In this document: in pieces, positions 1 to 63,477 of the stretch
How the letters are laid out: each line of letters starts with the position of its first letter
How positions within the stretch are numbered: position 1 is the stretch's first letter
Assembly: GCA_013396635.1 (NCBI GenBank)
Contig: WBMW01004120.1
Coordinates: 135,608 to 199,607, forward strand
Direction of reading: 5' to 3'
Length of the DNA: 64,000 bases
DNA from: Penelope pileata
Taxonomy: Eukaryota; Chordata; Aves; Galliformes; Cracidae
Notes under the pieces: generated by a model
Told to the model about the DNA's origin: nothing
The model's database searches: none
Seen by the model: the letters and a program-made list of their open reading frames with translations, nothing else
Made by a program: the position numbers and the translations under genes

Positions 1-1130
1 CCCTAGGACAGAGCTGGCACAGATGGGGAAACTGGAAAAGCAACAGCAGGACTGAAACTTGCAATAGTAAGAAAGGCAGCTCAGCTCAGACACAAACTCA
101 CTTTCTCCAGGGATAAGGAAGGAAAAGGCTCCTGGGTTGTGCTCCTTTACAGCCTTTCACCCAGTGCCATGCTTGATGGAGGACAGCACAGGCAGCGAAG
201 CCCCTCACCACTTGTTGTTGTAGCACTCACAGCATCTCCCTGAGGGCTCCCTGGGCACAGCACGACTTCTATAACCCCACCTCACCTCTAAGTGCAGCAG
301 TAGCAGCTGTAACTGAAACCTACGGCGACCTCGGGACGTTTGCATGGAAATGTGTGTTCTGCTCCGTGAGGCTGTGACCGAAGGTTTGATCCTTGCCTTC
401 TGATGTCTGCTCCAGGCCGTCACTTGGCTGTATCTACGACTTCTCAAGACATCTTCAAAATGCTGTTTGTCCTTATTGCAGCACTGCAGCTGACCTTAAA
501 GGCAAGCTTCGTGCAGGTGTGCGTTCCAAAGGACTTTGCATCAGCAGCTCCTCCCGATGCCTCGTATTTTCCTCAAGAAAAGCTATAAAGCCACGAAGGA
601 CCAGAAGCTGGAGATTCCTTTCCTTTCACATCATGTGCAGCATTAGCCTCATCCCGCAACAATCTGAGAGGAATTTGTGGGGAAGAATCAGGGCTCAGAA
701 AGGGAAACAAAGGTGCTCGAAGGAAGAGGCTGCTTTAAGAGGTTCAATGTCAGCGTGAGCTCCAAGGCTGCGAGGAGCACTCCCGAAGGGACGCAGCAAA
801 CTGGTCACGTAACAGACAAAGGATTTTAGATTCACCTTTGGCTATTTAGCAACCACTGTTCTTACGAGACATCCAGCTAGAGCAAACCCTGGGCCTTGGA
901 CCAAAAATACGTTGCAAGCTTGGTTCTTAATTTTGGGAACGGGGTGCTAAACCTCTTCTCCTGCTCGGTTAACAGAGCAGAAGCAGACAGAACCATGCTC
1001 CTGTTTGTCAGTCTTGGTTTGTCTGGGCTCAGGTGGTTGGTTACCAACCACATCTGGGAGCTTCCTCCTGCAGTACAGACGACTTTAAACCTAGAAATGA
1101 AGAGACTTCATCAAAATGAAGAGACTTCAG
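1..1130. other. downstream flank, no gene recognised
   Basis: I see no supported coding exon in this stretch. Short open frames on both strands lack homology and splice context. A 16-bp near-perfect tandem duplication containing ATGAAGAGACTTCA lies at about 1095-1130, immediately before the CR1 tail. Confidence 0.7.
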
Positions 1131-1192
1131 CGTCACGGTTGGACTAGGTGATCTGGTAGGTCCTTTCCAGCCTTGTGTTTCTATGATCCTGT
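1131..1192 (+). mobile_element. CR1 LINE 3' tail fragment
   Basis: GGTTGGACTAGGTGATCTGG followed by GGTCCTTTCCAGCC and TTTCTATGATCCTGTGA is the diagnostic 3' end of avian CR1. Only about 60 bp are recognisable, typical of heavily 5'-truncated copies. It is antisense to KDM4B. Confidence 0.85.
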
Positions 1193-1879
1193 GACTTCAA
1201 CCCCCCCAGAATCGGAATTCTGAGGTGCTCAACAGCCTTTAATTCGTTATGAACCTAGAGGCAGAGATTAAAAAAAAAAAAAAAGGCAAAAAAATACATC
1301 ACATCCTTAATCTAGGAAAAAAGTCAGTATTTTTACAGCACATAATCAGACCAATTTATTTCACTGGAGGAAGGGGAGGGTAGCAATGTGCATTTCCCGT
1401 TTCCTTTCTGTAGCCTGACGCACTGTGGTCACCGTGACAGTCTGCACACGTCATCCCTAAAGCAAAAGGAGAGATTGAAAAATAAACAGAGAGGGAAAAC
1501 CCCTGCAACAGGGAAGGGCATTCTGCAGTTCCAGATTCACGTTTCAACAGAACTCATCGTGTGTGCGGGGTGGGGAGCACCCTGCCTTGTACACCAGGAA
1601 TAATGTTTTAGAAGAGCCCTACAGCTGAGCACAGCGATGGTGCTGCTCCACTCCGGACTTCACGCAGAGGAAATTCCCCATCGCTCACAACCACCCAGCC
1701 CAACCCACCCTTCCCCTCCCCCTCCAAAAAAACTCCTCTGCTGTTCCAGTTCTCAGCTGGTTTAAACGTTTCTCTGCGGCCTGGCAGCATCCTTGGTCTT
1801 TCACGCAAGCAAGCTTTCTGCTCAGTGACGTTCTAAGCGACAGGAGACGGCTACGTAGGAGGAACTGAGGCTTCGAACA
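1193..1879. other. flank between CR1 tail and probable 3' UTR end
   Basis: No gene is recognised. The stretch contains an A-rich run (1271-1284) and a sense AATAAA at 1355-1360 that could serve as a further-downstream polyadenylation signal for KDM4B. Confidence 0.6.
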
Positions 1880-1900
1880 GTCTTGCCAATTTTTAAAACT

Positions 1901-1925
1901 TTTATTAGTCTCAGTTTGCTTTATT
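1901..1925 (-). terminator. KDM4B: candidate distal polyadenylation signals (two AATAAA)
   Basis: TTTATT on plus at 1901-1906 and 1920-1925 reads AATAAA on the gene strand, two hexamers 19 nt apart. Cleavage would fall at about 1870-1890. The assignment rests on motif and plausible UTR length only. Confidence 0.45.
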
Positions 1926-3062
1926 CTCAGAGACATCTATAGAAAACGGCAAAGTCTTAGAAATAAAAAAACCCTGTTTCAAACTTCTTACAAATACGCA
2001 CGCGTGCGCAGACAAAGGAACCCGTAGCAGAGGCAGCAAGAAATAAAGGGAACTCCACTGCTCTCAAGGGAGAACAAAAACCAAAAGGAAAATAAAAAAG
2101 AATTGCTTTATTCTATCTCCACTCTTCACTAGGACAGTTTAATACCCATCGAGTCTCTTAAGATGCTAATCTACCAGCTGCCGGCCCACAAACCCTTCCC
2201 ACTTATTCCCTTAAAGATCTGCCTGTAGCGTTGCTTAAAAACCGTTCCACAGAACAATGACCACCTTGCAAAGGGGCTTAAAAAAAAAAAATCGTCTCTT
2301 TCTGCCCAGTAATTTCAGGGAATTAAGTGGAAAAGATTGCTGTGCAGAGCTGTGGGCAGCTCTGCTGTCTCATGGCTTCTGCCAGGCCCCGAGGTGGGCG
2401 AGCAGCAGGACGGGCCCTGCCCCGGGAAGCCACGTCCCCTTCCCAGCTCTGCACCAGGGCTGCGTTCATCTTCCCTCCTTCTTCCCTCCTGAGGTGCTCC
2501 ACAGAGAGCAGCAGGCTTCCCAGGGCCTCCAGCAGGGTTTTGGATCGGGCTCTTAGGAACCACCGCTCCACAACAGCTCTGCGACCGGCGGCGACGTCAG
2601 CGTTCACGTGGGAGCTGCCTACTCGGGGCTTGAGGATTTGGTTTGCCTTGAATGCTCGTTCAACTCTCAGTGAATTGAGTCCAACGAAACGAAGGGTTTG
2701 CGCTCCTCTTCCCGGGAGTATCTTAAAGGCTCAGTCTTAAGTAAAGGATGTCACAACAATCAAAGATGTTTAGGGAATTTCTTCTTTAATAGGATAAAAG
2801 AAAAACATACAAACACCTCCCAGGCTTCTGTCATGGAATGATTCTCACAACTGTAAGGAGCACAACTCAAAAAAAAATGGAGACAAAGAAAAGAAGAAGG
2901 TTCCTATGGGAGACATGCCTACCGGAGAGCTCGAGCAATGCCTTTATGCTCCAGTCCGCAGCGGGAAGGGGATGGCTGCTAAAGGAACTAACACAGCCGC
3001 AGCAACAGAACACTTGCCGGAACCGAGTGGCGTAACTGAAAGCCATGCTGGGTTTGGGTTGG

Positions 3063-3085
3063 TTTTTTTTTTTTTTTTTTTAAGG

Positions 3086-3125
<40 letters not shown>
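3063..3125. repeat. double poly-T homopolymer (19 T, then 38 T)
   Basis: Plus-strand T runs at 3063-3081 and 3088-3125 are separated by AAGGGG; they read as poly-A on the KDM4B transcript. The length is likely imprecise in the assembly. An ambiguous base (n) at 3154 lies just beyond. Confidence 0.9.
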
Positions 3126-3129
<4 letters not shown>

Positions 3130-3455
3130 AAAAGCTGTAGCTTATGACCACAGNGCAACTTAGATGGCAAAGATGGGAAAGGAAGATGACAAGCACGACC
3201 AGAAGCTGGCCATTGCTTCACTACGTCCCTCCCTGGGGGCACGGCAGAAACGCACACATCTATCACGTCTTTAAGAGTTAACTGTAAGAAACATCCCAGC
3301 TACGAAACATTTCTGTCCCCATCTTCCCCAGATTACAAAGAAGATAGTGTTTCTTTACAAAAAGGAACCCAGAACTTTCCAGGACATCTGTTCTTGCTTT
3401 CTCTCTCCCCAGTGTAATATTAGTCACATTTCATGTAGGGGCGAGAGGGGAGGAT

Positions 3456-3461
3456 TTTATT
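3456..3461 (-). terminator. KDM4B: candidate proximal polyadenylation signal (AATAAA)
   Basis: TTTATT on plus reads AATAAA on the gene strand, 523 nt after the stop codon. Use of this site would give a UTR of about 0.55 kb that lacks the homopolymer runs and the GC-rich part. Confidence 0.35.
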
Positions 3462-3579
3462 TTCTGTTTTAAAGCCATAATCTAGAAAAATGTTTTGTGG
3501 AAACTTTCGTTTTCCTATTTTTGTTTGCTTTTTTTTTTTAATAATGCTTATTTATAGAAAACTTCACAAAGGTGACTTC

Positions 3580-3587
3580 TATGTACA
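3580..3587 (-). promoter_or_regulatory. Pumilio-type element UGUACAUA in 3' UTR
   Basis: On the gene strand the octamer TGTACATA matches the Pumilio consensus UGUANAUA. It lies about 400 nt after the stop codon and upstream of the proximal AATAAA, so it would be present in both short and long UTR forms. An octamer match can arise by chance. Confidence 0.35.
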
Positions 3588-3983
3588 GAAAACACAATTC
3601 CAAAGGCTGCTTCAGTAGTCAATGTAATAGCACCTTTAAAGACAAAAGAGTTTGACATTTTAAAAAGTCATTGTCAAATTTTAACCCCTTCCAAGCCTTA
3701 TAAAAGGAGCCAGTCACAAAGCCCCATTGGTACAAACTCTTCCAAAGTCTCCACGTGAAATGCTGTCTGAAGGTTTCTCCAGTTCCCAATGCTGTTGGTC
3801 AGCAACGTCTGGCAAAGGAGAGGTAGCGTGCAGCCAGACGGGATTTTCTTGCAGTCCAAACCAGAAGAAGATGAAAGGAATTCACAGCAGACTATTGCAC
3901 AACACTGGTCTTCTATTCCACAGTTTCCTGGTTATTTTTCTACAGGCTTGAAAAGGGTTAACTTCATATTTAATTAATCCCGG

Positions 3984-54923
<50,940 letters not shown>

Positions 54924-57900
54924 CTAGGAAAAAAAAAAAAAAAAAATCATATCACAACCTAAAAACAGAAGAAGAAAAAAAGAACTAAAAACAACAGTGG
55001 TAGTGACTTCTAGCACAGCACTCTTACAATAACTGGTCTGCAAATATAACCCAAAATGTAGAGGTCTGGAGGGTATGGATAACACGTAAGGACAAAAGAT
55101 GGAGGAAAGCCAGGATTTCAGTGAAAGCCCTTCGATATTTTCCACGGTGCGTGATATTCCCCTGCCATTTTTTTAAACACCATCACAAGCTCCATAAGGT
55201 GTAAGGAGAACCGAGGAGACAAACTGATGGTACAACAGAAAAAAGTGAGCACAGGGAACAGCAGGCTTGTTTGCCACAGGAAGGAAACCTGCAAAACAAA
55301 ATCATGAGGCTGTGCTAAAGATGTAAGAAACACCAGACAGGCTCAGAAGGTGTGAGGGAGGGTCTGCATGCACCGGCACCTCTAGATATATATATTTGAA
55401 ACATTTCTCAAAGAAAACTGCAGATCTGTTTGGTTTTGTTCACCAAGTACTTTTTGTAGCAGGTGGAGCAGCCAATCCTTATATCGTGCTGGATTGTACT
55501 GGCTGGTCTGAAATGAACAGAATTAAGCTATCAGGTAATTTTCTTGAAGAGGCAGATGGAAAAAGGAGGGTCTGCTGAGGAAAACAGCACTAAAGAATAC
55601 AGGGAACCATTTTTACATTTTTTAAAAGTTTTGTATGATCAGGGTAAGAAGACAGCAAAAGAATTTGAGATGAGAGGGCTTTTGTTTGTTTTGTCCCAGT
55701 GCAAAGTACAGAACGTAATTCTGGAAAAATAATTAACTGCCTGAAGTCACACAGTCCTGATGGAGAGATTCTCCTGTCATCATTGAAAAACTACAGCTGG
55801 GTTCTGCTCCTGAGACAGTTTCATCACACAAAGAGACACCAAGGCAGGCTGTGGAAGAGCAGGACCTTGAGCTGCTGCTCTCAGGAGCCTTCCCCTGAGC
55901 TCCCTGTGCGGAGCAGCTCCTGCCTGCTCGCTTTGGAGAGCGAGGGACAAGGGATCCCTGTTTTCTCACAGGTAATTCAGGGATGTGCTTAAATACAAAG
56001 ACATTAGAAACAGCTTGAAAGAAAAATGGCAAAAATCAGCTTTACCAGTTACAGAAGCACTGCACTGCCTAACGGCTGCTTAGAAAAAGCAGGAAAGTTT
56101 CTGACGTGCCTCCCTTTCCCCAAAAGAAGTCACCGGTCACCTCAGTGCTTCGAGGTTACGCTGCCTCAGTGTTCCCAGAAGCAGAACTCAAGTGCTTAAG
56201 ATTTTACACGCTCAGAGTATGAGGTAACTGAACACCACAATATACATAAACATCTTTAAAAAGATGGCAAAAATAATGCCAGTGGAATTTTTTAAATTGT
56301 TGTTTACATACAGCATCAAATTAAATGTGGCTCTCATGCTCTTTTTTGTAGCAATAAGAGAGAATTTGAAAAGATATTTATTACAAGCTATAGCTTTTGC
56401 ACAACGTGAATAATAAAGAATGAGTTATTTTTTTTATTTTCAATAAAGTTGTCAAAACCATCACATCTCATCATAACAAACTGCAAACGGGATATTGCAA
56501 GCAGGCACCTGTGTGATCTCAGCAACAGGGAAAGGGCATTGCTCTGCTTCTGACAGGGTCCCTCACAGTACACCCGACTGCAGAGGGCTTTCAGCCAGCC
56601 CTCTTGCTCAGCTGCTCCATTTTCAAGTCCAAAGTTTATCTCCCATGTAAGGAGAAGGAGATAAAAGTCATATCCCACATTGCTTTCACACATCACAAAG
56701 ATGTAGCTTCTGTGATCTGGCAGGTTAGAGAGGATAACAAAGGACAGAAATCAAACATGGGATGCTCCAAGATTTAGACATTAAGCTGATTTAAACTGAT
56801 GGCTTAAAAAAAAAAGTCTAGGGGAAAATACTATGCAGCACCTAATCTTATAAAATAATAAATACAGCAGTGGGCACCCAACATCCTCTGACCAAAGTTT
56901 GACAGTGCCTTAAATTGCACAATTACCAAACAATTCAATTTCATTTGTCTGGGACAAAGCTAGTAGCTTTCGTTCTACAAAGACCATTCATCACTTACAT
57001 AAACGTGATAAAACTAATCCCGATCCAAAGCTCCTTTGTGGGATTAATGTCCCTTAAAACAGGGAAATGAGACATTCCAGTCCTTCTGGGAAAAATGCTG
57101 AAGGATTGGGAAAGAACTAATTTATGGCTACAAGGCTGCTGCTGATTAATGTAATATCCCCAGTCTACAATGCAACCTTCACTTAATTAGTGTCTGTAAT
57201 TGGGAGTTGTAAAGATAAGATTAATTGAATCTTGAGGATGTTAAAAGTCTAATACATTGGAACATGGTTATTGTGTTATCTGAAGCTGCAGACTGCAAAA
57301 AGCCAAGCTGAGCTTTGGAGGAGAGCCCATGGAGAGACAGAGAAAAGGACTTGCCTGGATAGAAGCAGCAGGAGAGGAGGAATTTCCAGCTTACAACAAC
57401 TGACTGCACGTACTAATAGACAAGGCAGAATATCCTACCACAGAACAGCCTCTCAGTAATAAACTCCAATTCTGTAAATTAACTTTTTTTGTTCGGACCA
57501 AGTATTTTAGGAAGCAGAGTCTACATATTCTTGTAAATTCAGTCTTAGGAATTCACAAAGTCAACTGCAGAAGAGAATTAGCAGTAAGTCAAATTCTGCT
57601 TTAAGTCACGCTCACAAATCTGACTGATTTACATAAAGATAGGCAATAAAGAGAGAATTTGGGCTGCTATTTAAAACCAGTAATAGACACAGAAGACTTC
57701 TGCAAGCATCGCATGGATTGAGCTGGCTTTATGTGATCAGACATGAAGTGATTGATTACAAGGTAGAATAACAACGGAGGTGACATGGAAAGATCAGAAA
57801 TGGCTGCAATCAGAGCAGCACAGTAATTGAGCACACGAGCACCCACCAAGGGCCGGCTTTTGTGTACCACCTCGCAGCAGCATCCTCCTGTTTTCACTCT

Positions 57901-60900
57901 GAAAAGTGGCCGGGCACTTATTAGGGAGACAAAACCCTTGACAGAGGAACTGACATTCAATGTGATTTGTTACTGACCCTCTTGCACCCACAGGCAGGGT
58001 CTCAGATCAACAGCCAAGTATTTTAATTCCAGACAGAGCTGGCAGCATTCTGCTTTAGCATATCTAGTCATTTCCTTTTCTACAGGCATCACTTTGAAAG
58101 CTTCAAGTTGTTTTTTTTTGCCACCAAATAGCAGTGCTCTTTTTCCTTCAGTACCCCAGCCCCAATGCTGAGAGGAGTAAGTTTCCTCTGGATAAACACC
58201 AAAACCAAAAGCCACTCTATCAAAAACTTCAAGAAAAAAAGAAAAGCACATGTAAAACTGCTTCCCTTTTCTGTCCCACTCCGATCACGGCATAAAGGCG
58301 TTCCACAAAGGCATGGGAAGAGTAGAAAAAGCACCCAAAAACAAAAAAGTACCACTTGGGCTTTTGCATCCGTTGGCCAAAATAGACTGCAGCATCCAGC
58401 AGAGACCAAAGTGGGCTGCTGAGGATACTGGACTGACAGCTACCGATGCTTCAGCACTGCTGACAGCAGCAGTTTCATGACATCCATCTGCCTGCGTAAA
58501 ACTGAATTCGGAGTACAGCAGACCTCTCTTTGATTCAGCCTTCAGGAAGCACTGCTTTGTGACCACAGCAAAGACGGAGCGAGGATTTTCTGTCATCCCA
58601 AACAGCCATAAAGTTAAAGGGAATTGACAGTGGCAGCATAAATATTTTAACAGCCTTTATTAATAACTCTCTTTTTATAGACTACTTCTGCTTCAGAGAA
58701 AACATCTCCAACAGCCAACAAAAAACACAACAGTGCCAAAAATGCTGACCTTGGGCCACTGCCTCAAGCCCAGCGTCACCCCTTCCAGCTCAGCAAGGTT
58801 CCCCAACGAAAGCTGCGTCTGTGCAAACGTGCTCAGCCAGCAACTGTCTGAAGGTGCAGCAAACTGCCAGGGAACTGGGCTTGCAAACAAACCAAGGGAC
58901 TGTGCCTTAGGTACATCCTTCCCGTGGCTGGACAAGGGGCCAAGTCACCTGGAAGGTGCCACGCAGCGCTGTCAGAGCACAGCGTGAGGAACGTCTCGCT
59001 GCTCTGCCAAGGAACACAAGATTTACAGAACAGAAAAAAGTCACAAGATAAAAAAAAAAAAGTTATGGCTGTATGACTCAAATGTCATCTTACCCTGAAG
59101 TCAACAATCTCAAAGTAATATACTGATCCTTCTAAATTACCTTTTCCTACACTTTCTACTAAAACAAGAACTAGGTCCCTGAAATAGATTAAGTATCACT
59201 TCTACAAAAATGGAACTTTACTGCTCTACATGAAAGATTTTCAGCTTCCAAACTTATTTCATAAAACCTAATTCTAGCATATCTGATCTCTACTTCCATC
59301 TAATCTTCTGACTTCTTGAGTATCCTGCAAACATGATTGTGATTGCAATCAGGACCACAGGTCTGGAAGGTGCATGTCCCACAGCTACAAATGTGTAAGA
59401 TGATCATTTCTGTACAGCAGCAGTTTGCTTTTGTTAACAAGTACTAAGTTTAACTGGACAGTCCCTTTTTATCCTTAATACAAAAGATCTTTCCTATTTG
59501 CCATAAAGGATGTCATTAATAGTGTAATTTTCTTGGTGTTTTGTTTATTCCCCTGGAATGGCTTGATGGATGTGGATAATTATCAGACTATAAAAGCCAG
59601 CAAATGTGCTATTTTCTATCGCTCTAAATCATCAAACAAATAAAGTGTGAAACAGCATTTTTGAATACAATTTTCCCCTCTAATGGTTTAGAATTATTAT
59701 CAGGAACAATGAAAATAAATAAGCAAGTGTCTGGTGAGTTAAGAATTAAACGAGTGTGTCAGTAAAAAAGAGCACACCGACCATCCTAGGATAGAAGGAT
59801 CAGCTTAGAAGCCATTAAAAGATGACAACGGGGATTTCACTGCTGCAGTGACACTGTTTACAGCATTAGATGTTCTTCAGGGACTTTCCAGGCTAGCTCA
59901 GATTCTGACCTCAAGGCTGCTTTGTCAAAGTGGGGGGTAAATATGGTTCAATTTTGTCTTGAAAGCTATTAAATTTTCCATCCATAACAAAGCAGCACTG
60001 CCTCAGGCAATCCTCAGCCCACTCACACCCTCCACCAGCTCCCCTGGGTTTAGGAAGCACTGTTCTCACCTGAAGCTGTCATTAGCTTTGGCAGAGCACC
60101 AGAGCATCCCATCCCTTAGGTCAAGCTTCTCTCAAAGCTTCCGAGACCTTTTCCTGCTACAGTTGTGACACGCACACACAGATTTTGATAGCTACAACGC
60201 TTTGCCTCCCCACCTTGCATGTCAGAACTCTGCCTCTCCTTCACCAAAACAGAACAAGGAAGCACTAATTAGATTACTCAGTCTCATGCACCCACTTTTC
60301 TACTAGAGATCGGGCACCATGGGCAGGAGGTTCAGCTGCAAGGCTTCAGAAATGTCACTCCAGTCCAATTCCTGTTAGAAGGTAAGAAAGTTAATTTCAC
60401 AGTGTGTGCACAAGGTCTGGCCAAACAGGGCCCACACAGTTTAACATGCCATAATTACTGGAATAAGGAACAGAAACAAAAAGTGAACGGCACATTTAAA
60501 ATACCTAAGAACATGTGTCAAGCTGGGGGTTAGTTATCTGCCTTCAAAGCAGATTTAGTTGTACCAAAAATATTGACTCTTTGAAGACTCACGTGCCAAC
60601 CTACTCCCAGGGGTGACAGGCAGAATAAAAAGCTATTGTAGTTCCATCTCTGTACAACAAAGTGTGCCCATAGATGAGCCCTAAACTTCAAAATCTTTAG
60701 CCTCCATGACAGCAACAAAACCAATAAATAAATAAATCCCTTTGTCTATCAAGAATATTTATCGCCCAAGAGAAGCCACTAAGAGCCACCACTGCCTGCA
60801 GGGAGCCCTCACCTGCAAAGCCCATATCCTGTTTCTAAGACATAATTTTTCTACAAGGTTAAGTATTTATAACACAACATCTCCTAGTGGTGTCAAACTG

Positions 60901-63331
60901 GAGCTCAGAGCAGTAAGTGGAGGTTGTTCTGTACTACTCCTTAAGCTGGTTTTGAAACCTGTCTGAAAAAGAGGCATTTCAACAACCAGAACGGATGGCT
61001 CCCTCCTGGATAGCACCCCCAGCTCCCTGCCCTTCATGCTCAGCTCTCCTCTTCTCACCTTTCCTGTCCTCCGTGGTTAGCAGCCCTTCACCCCTTTCTG
61101 CCTCCCAGTTTGTTAAAAGACAGCAGTTGACTCCCTTTCTTCTCCTCATTCCTATCTGATGTTATCCAACAGTGAATTTGCTCCCAGCATCCAGTTTCGC
61201 TTCTCACAATCACCGCTCAGGAAGGAGAAGTCTCCAGCCTCCCTCATCCATCCCCTTCTCTTGTGGCTCCTTCACATCACAAATGTAAACAGGTGCTCTG
61301 GAGATAAGATCTCATACTGATCAGAGAGCTCCTTGTTCCTAGGAAAACACCTTTATCAGTGTCTGCAGCTTTATCTTTAATGGATCACTGCACAGGACAA
61401 TAGATGTTGGAATTCGGTATCTTTAACCACCGGTGTCAATGATTTCAAATAATGACATTTTTATTGAAATACACGTAGGAAGAAAGATAAACACAGAGGC
61501 TTCACAGTATCTGCTCAAAAAGCCATAATAAGGAGTAAACAGGTAATGACAGAACAAGATTACAAGCGCGCAAGCACACCAAGTCAGCCATCTCCTACAG
61601 CCCAGAGAAACGGGAGCTCTGCAGACAGCTGCTCAACTGCAACCCTCTGGGAAGCAGCACAGGAAGAAAATCAGGACAAAACCTGCTCAGAAAGGGCCTG
61701 TGTGGCAGCAAGCACTCTCAGCACTCGTACCGTGGAGGATATTTCACATGATAAAATCCCTTTTCCATCAGCATAGCTGTCTAATTATCAACCCTGCTGC
61801 CAAGCACCATACAGAAAAATGACAAGTGGTTCTGCTCCTAACAGAACAATACACAAGCTGGGAAACCTCCTCCTTCCCTTAAGAAGCTGAAATGTGTGTA
61901 ATTACTCTCAATTTGTTGTCCAATAACATCACGCAGAATGTTTCAAGTCACTCTGGACTTTGGATTGAATGATCGAATCCTTATGGGCCAACTGCTGGAG
62001 GATCAGAGCCAAAGCTGGCTTGTGTCAATCACACACCCCTAAAAGGCTCTTCCAATCCTAACGCTACCATCAGCTAGAAATAGCATGAGAGACATTATTT
62101 TCAAGAAATACATCAGACAGTAGCTTTTTCAAATTCTGGTTTTAAAGCAATACAAGTTTTCAAGAGTAGCACCTGAGCTAGAGAATTTTGCGCACTGGAC
62201 AATTAAATAATTTCAAATTTTTTCACTAACATAGAACTCAATGATTATGAGAAGATTTTTCCACGTTTGAAATGCAATGTTTAAATACTATTTTATAACA
62301 GGGAGTTTAAATATGAACAACCATCTGGTCTTGGAAAGACTTATCAGTGTAACAGCCCAGTGAGCTTCCCAGCAGCAAGCGCCAGGCACAGAGCACACAG
62401 TTACAAACCACAGTGGATGACTCTCCTTCCACCACACCGCACAGACCCATGGTCTGCTTCTGCACACAGAGAATGAGCAGCATGAAGAGGGTATTTTACT
62501 AAGAAAAGGTGTTTTGGGGAAAACATCACAAAATCATTTCTTCATTCAGCCTGGCCAAGATGATCGTTAGTGTACAATTCAATGGCAATGAATGACTGCA
62601 GTCCTCTTGCCATTCTCCGTTATTTGTTTTGAAGAACCTGTTCACATCAGGTTTTTTCCCAAAACTGGTGATCAAATTATTAATTACTGCCTGCTATTGG
62701 ATACTGTAGCAATAGAGAGAAAAGCAAAAATTGCACTTCAAAGGCTTTTCATTGCAAAAAGACCTCAAGAAATAAGTGGAAAAAAGGTAAGTGGGGAGAT
62801 CATGGATGTCCCTATCATGAACCAACTGGGAGATCTGCCTCCCCTCCTGGGCCCAGCACACGTGTGCTGCTCGCTGCTTCTGGAATAGAGAGTGGGGGTA
62901 ACCTCCTACAGCAGGCCACACAAAACCTGCTCAGCAGTAATGAAAGGTACCTTAGGACGAGGAAAGCCCTTGTGCTAGAGATGCAGTGCCCCTACACACA
63001 CTTTCCTCTCTGGGGGAAAAAAACTTTCCAAGGATATAATGACCCTCACCCACCAAGCTACGCTGTCACAAGGCACAGCACCCCGCACCCTGAAGGCAGT
63101 GCCCATGCCCCAGGCAGCATCAAAACTGGGAGTGCTGCAGCTGAGGTCTGATAAACATCAGTGGCACACTTCATCAAGTTTCCTTTACTTCTTCTCCTCG
63201 ATCCCCCATGCCACACTGACTGGCCAGTTAGAAATGAAGCGGCCAGAAACCTTGCATTGATATTACTTTGAATATTAACTCGTTAACACTCACACGGCAC
63301 CCCGACGGAGTGCTATTTAAGTGCTGCCATT

Positions 63332-63390
63332 ACTATATTACTAATATATATATATTAATTATATTATTAATATATTACTAATATTACTAT
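63332..63390. repeat. AT-rich microsatellite
   Basis: Imperfect alternating TA and ATT/TAA units (TATATATATATTAATTATAT type). It is likely length-variable. Confidence 0.85.
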
Positions 63391-63457
63391 TGCTTCTGTT
63401 ATTTCCAACTATGCTTGTAGTGCACTTGGCATCACCCAACGTCAATTTTCTCTGAGT

Positions 63458-63477
63458 AAAAAAAAAAAAAAAAAAAA
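63458..63477. repeat. A20 homopolymer
   Basis: An uninterrupted run of about 20 A with no adjacent element recognised as its source. Confidence 0.85.

Larger units (their letters stand above)
1880..3983 (-). other. KDM4B: probable 3' UTR of KDM4B
   Basis: This is sequence after the stop codon on the gene strand. The 3' limit is inferred. Sense AATAAA hexamers (TTTATT on plus) lie at 3456-3461, 2107-2112, 1920-1925 and 1901-1906. The lowest cluster would give about 2.1 kb, close to the length I recall for mammalian KDM4B. A further hexamer at 1355-1360 could extend it. The region contains a 38-base homopolymer (3088-3125), a 19-base one (3063-3081), one unresolved base (n at 3154), and GC-rich sequence around 2340-2620. 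Confidence 0.6.

Noticed and set aside
2327..2740. 137-aa open frame on plus in the GC-rich region
   Set aside because: It overlaps other long frames on both strands, lies antisense to the KDM4B UTR and shows no domain; GC-rich sequence lacks stops by chance.
61960..62070. Possible ancient CR1 tail (GGATTGAATGATC and CTCTTCCAATCCTAAC)
   Set aside because: Only loosely similar to the CR1 3' end and lacking the ATTCTATGATTC terminus; too diverged to call by eye.
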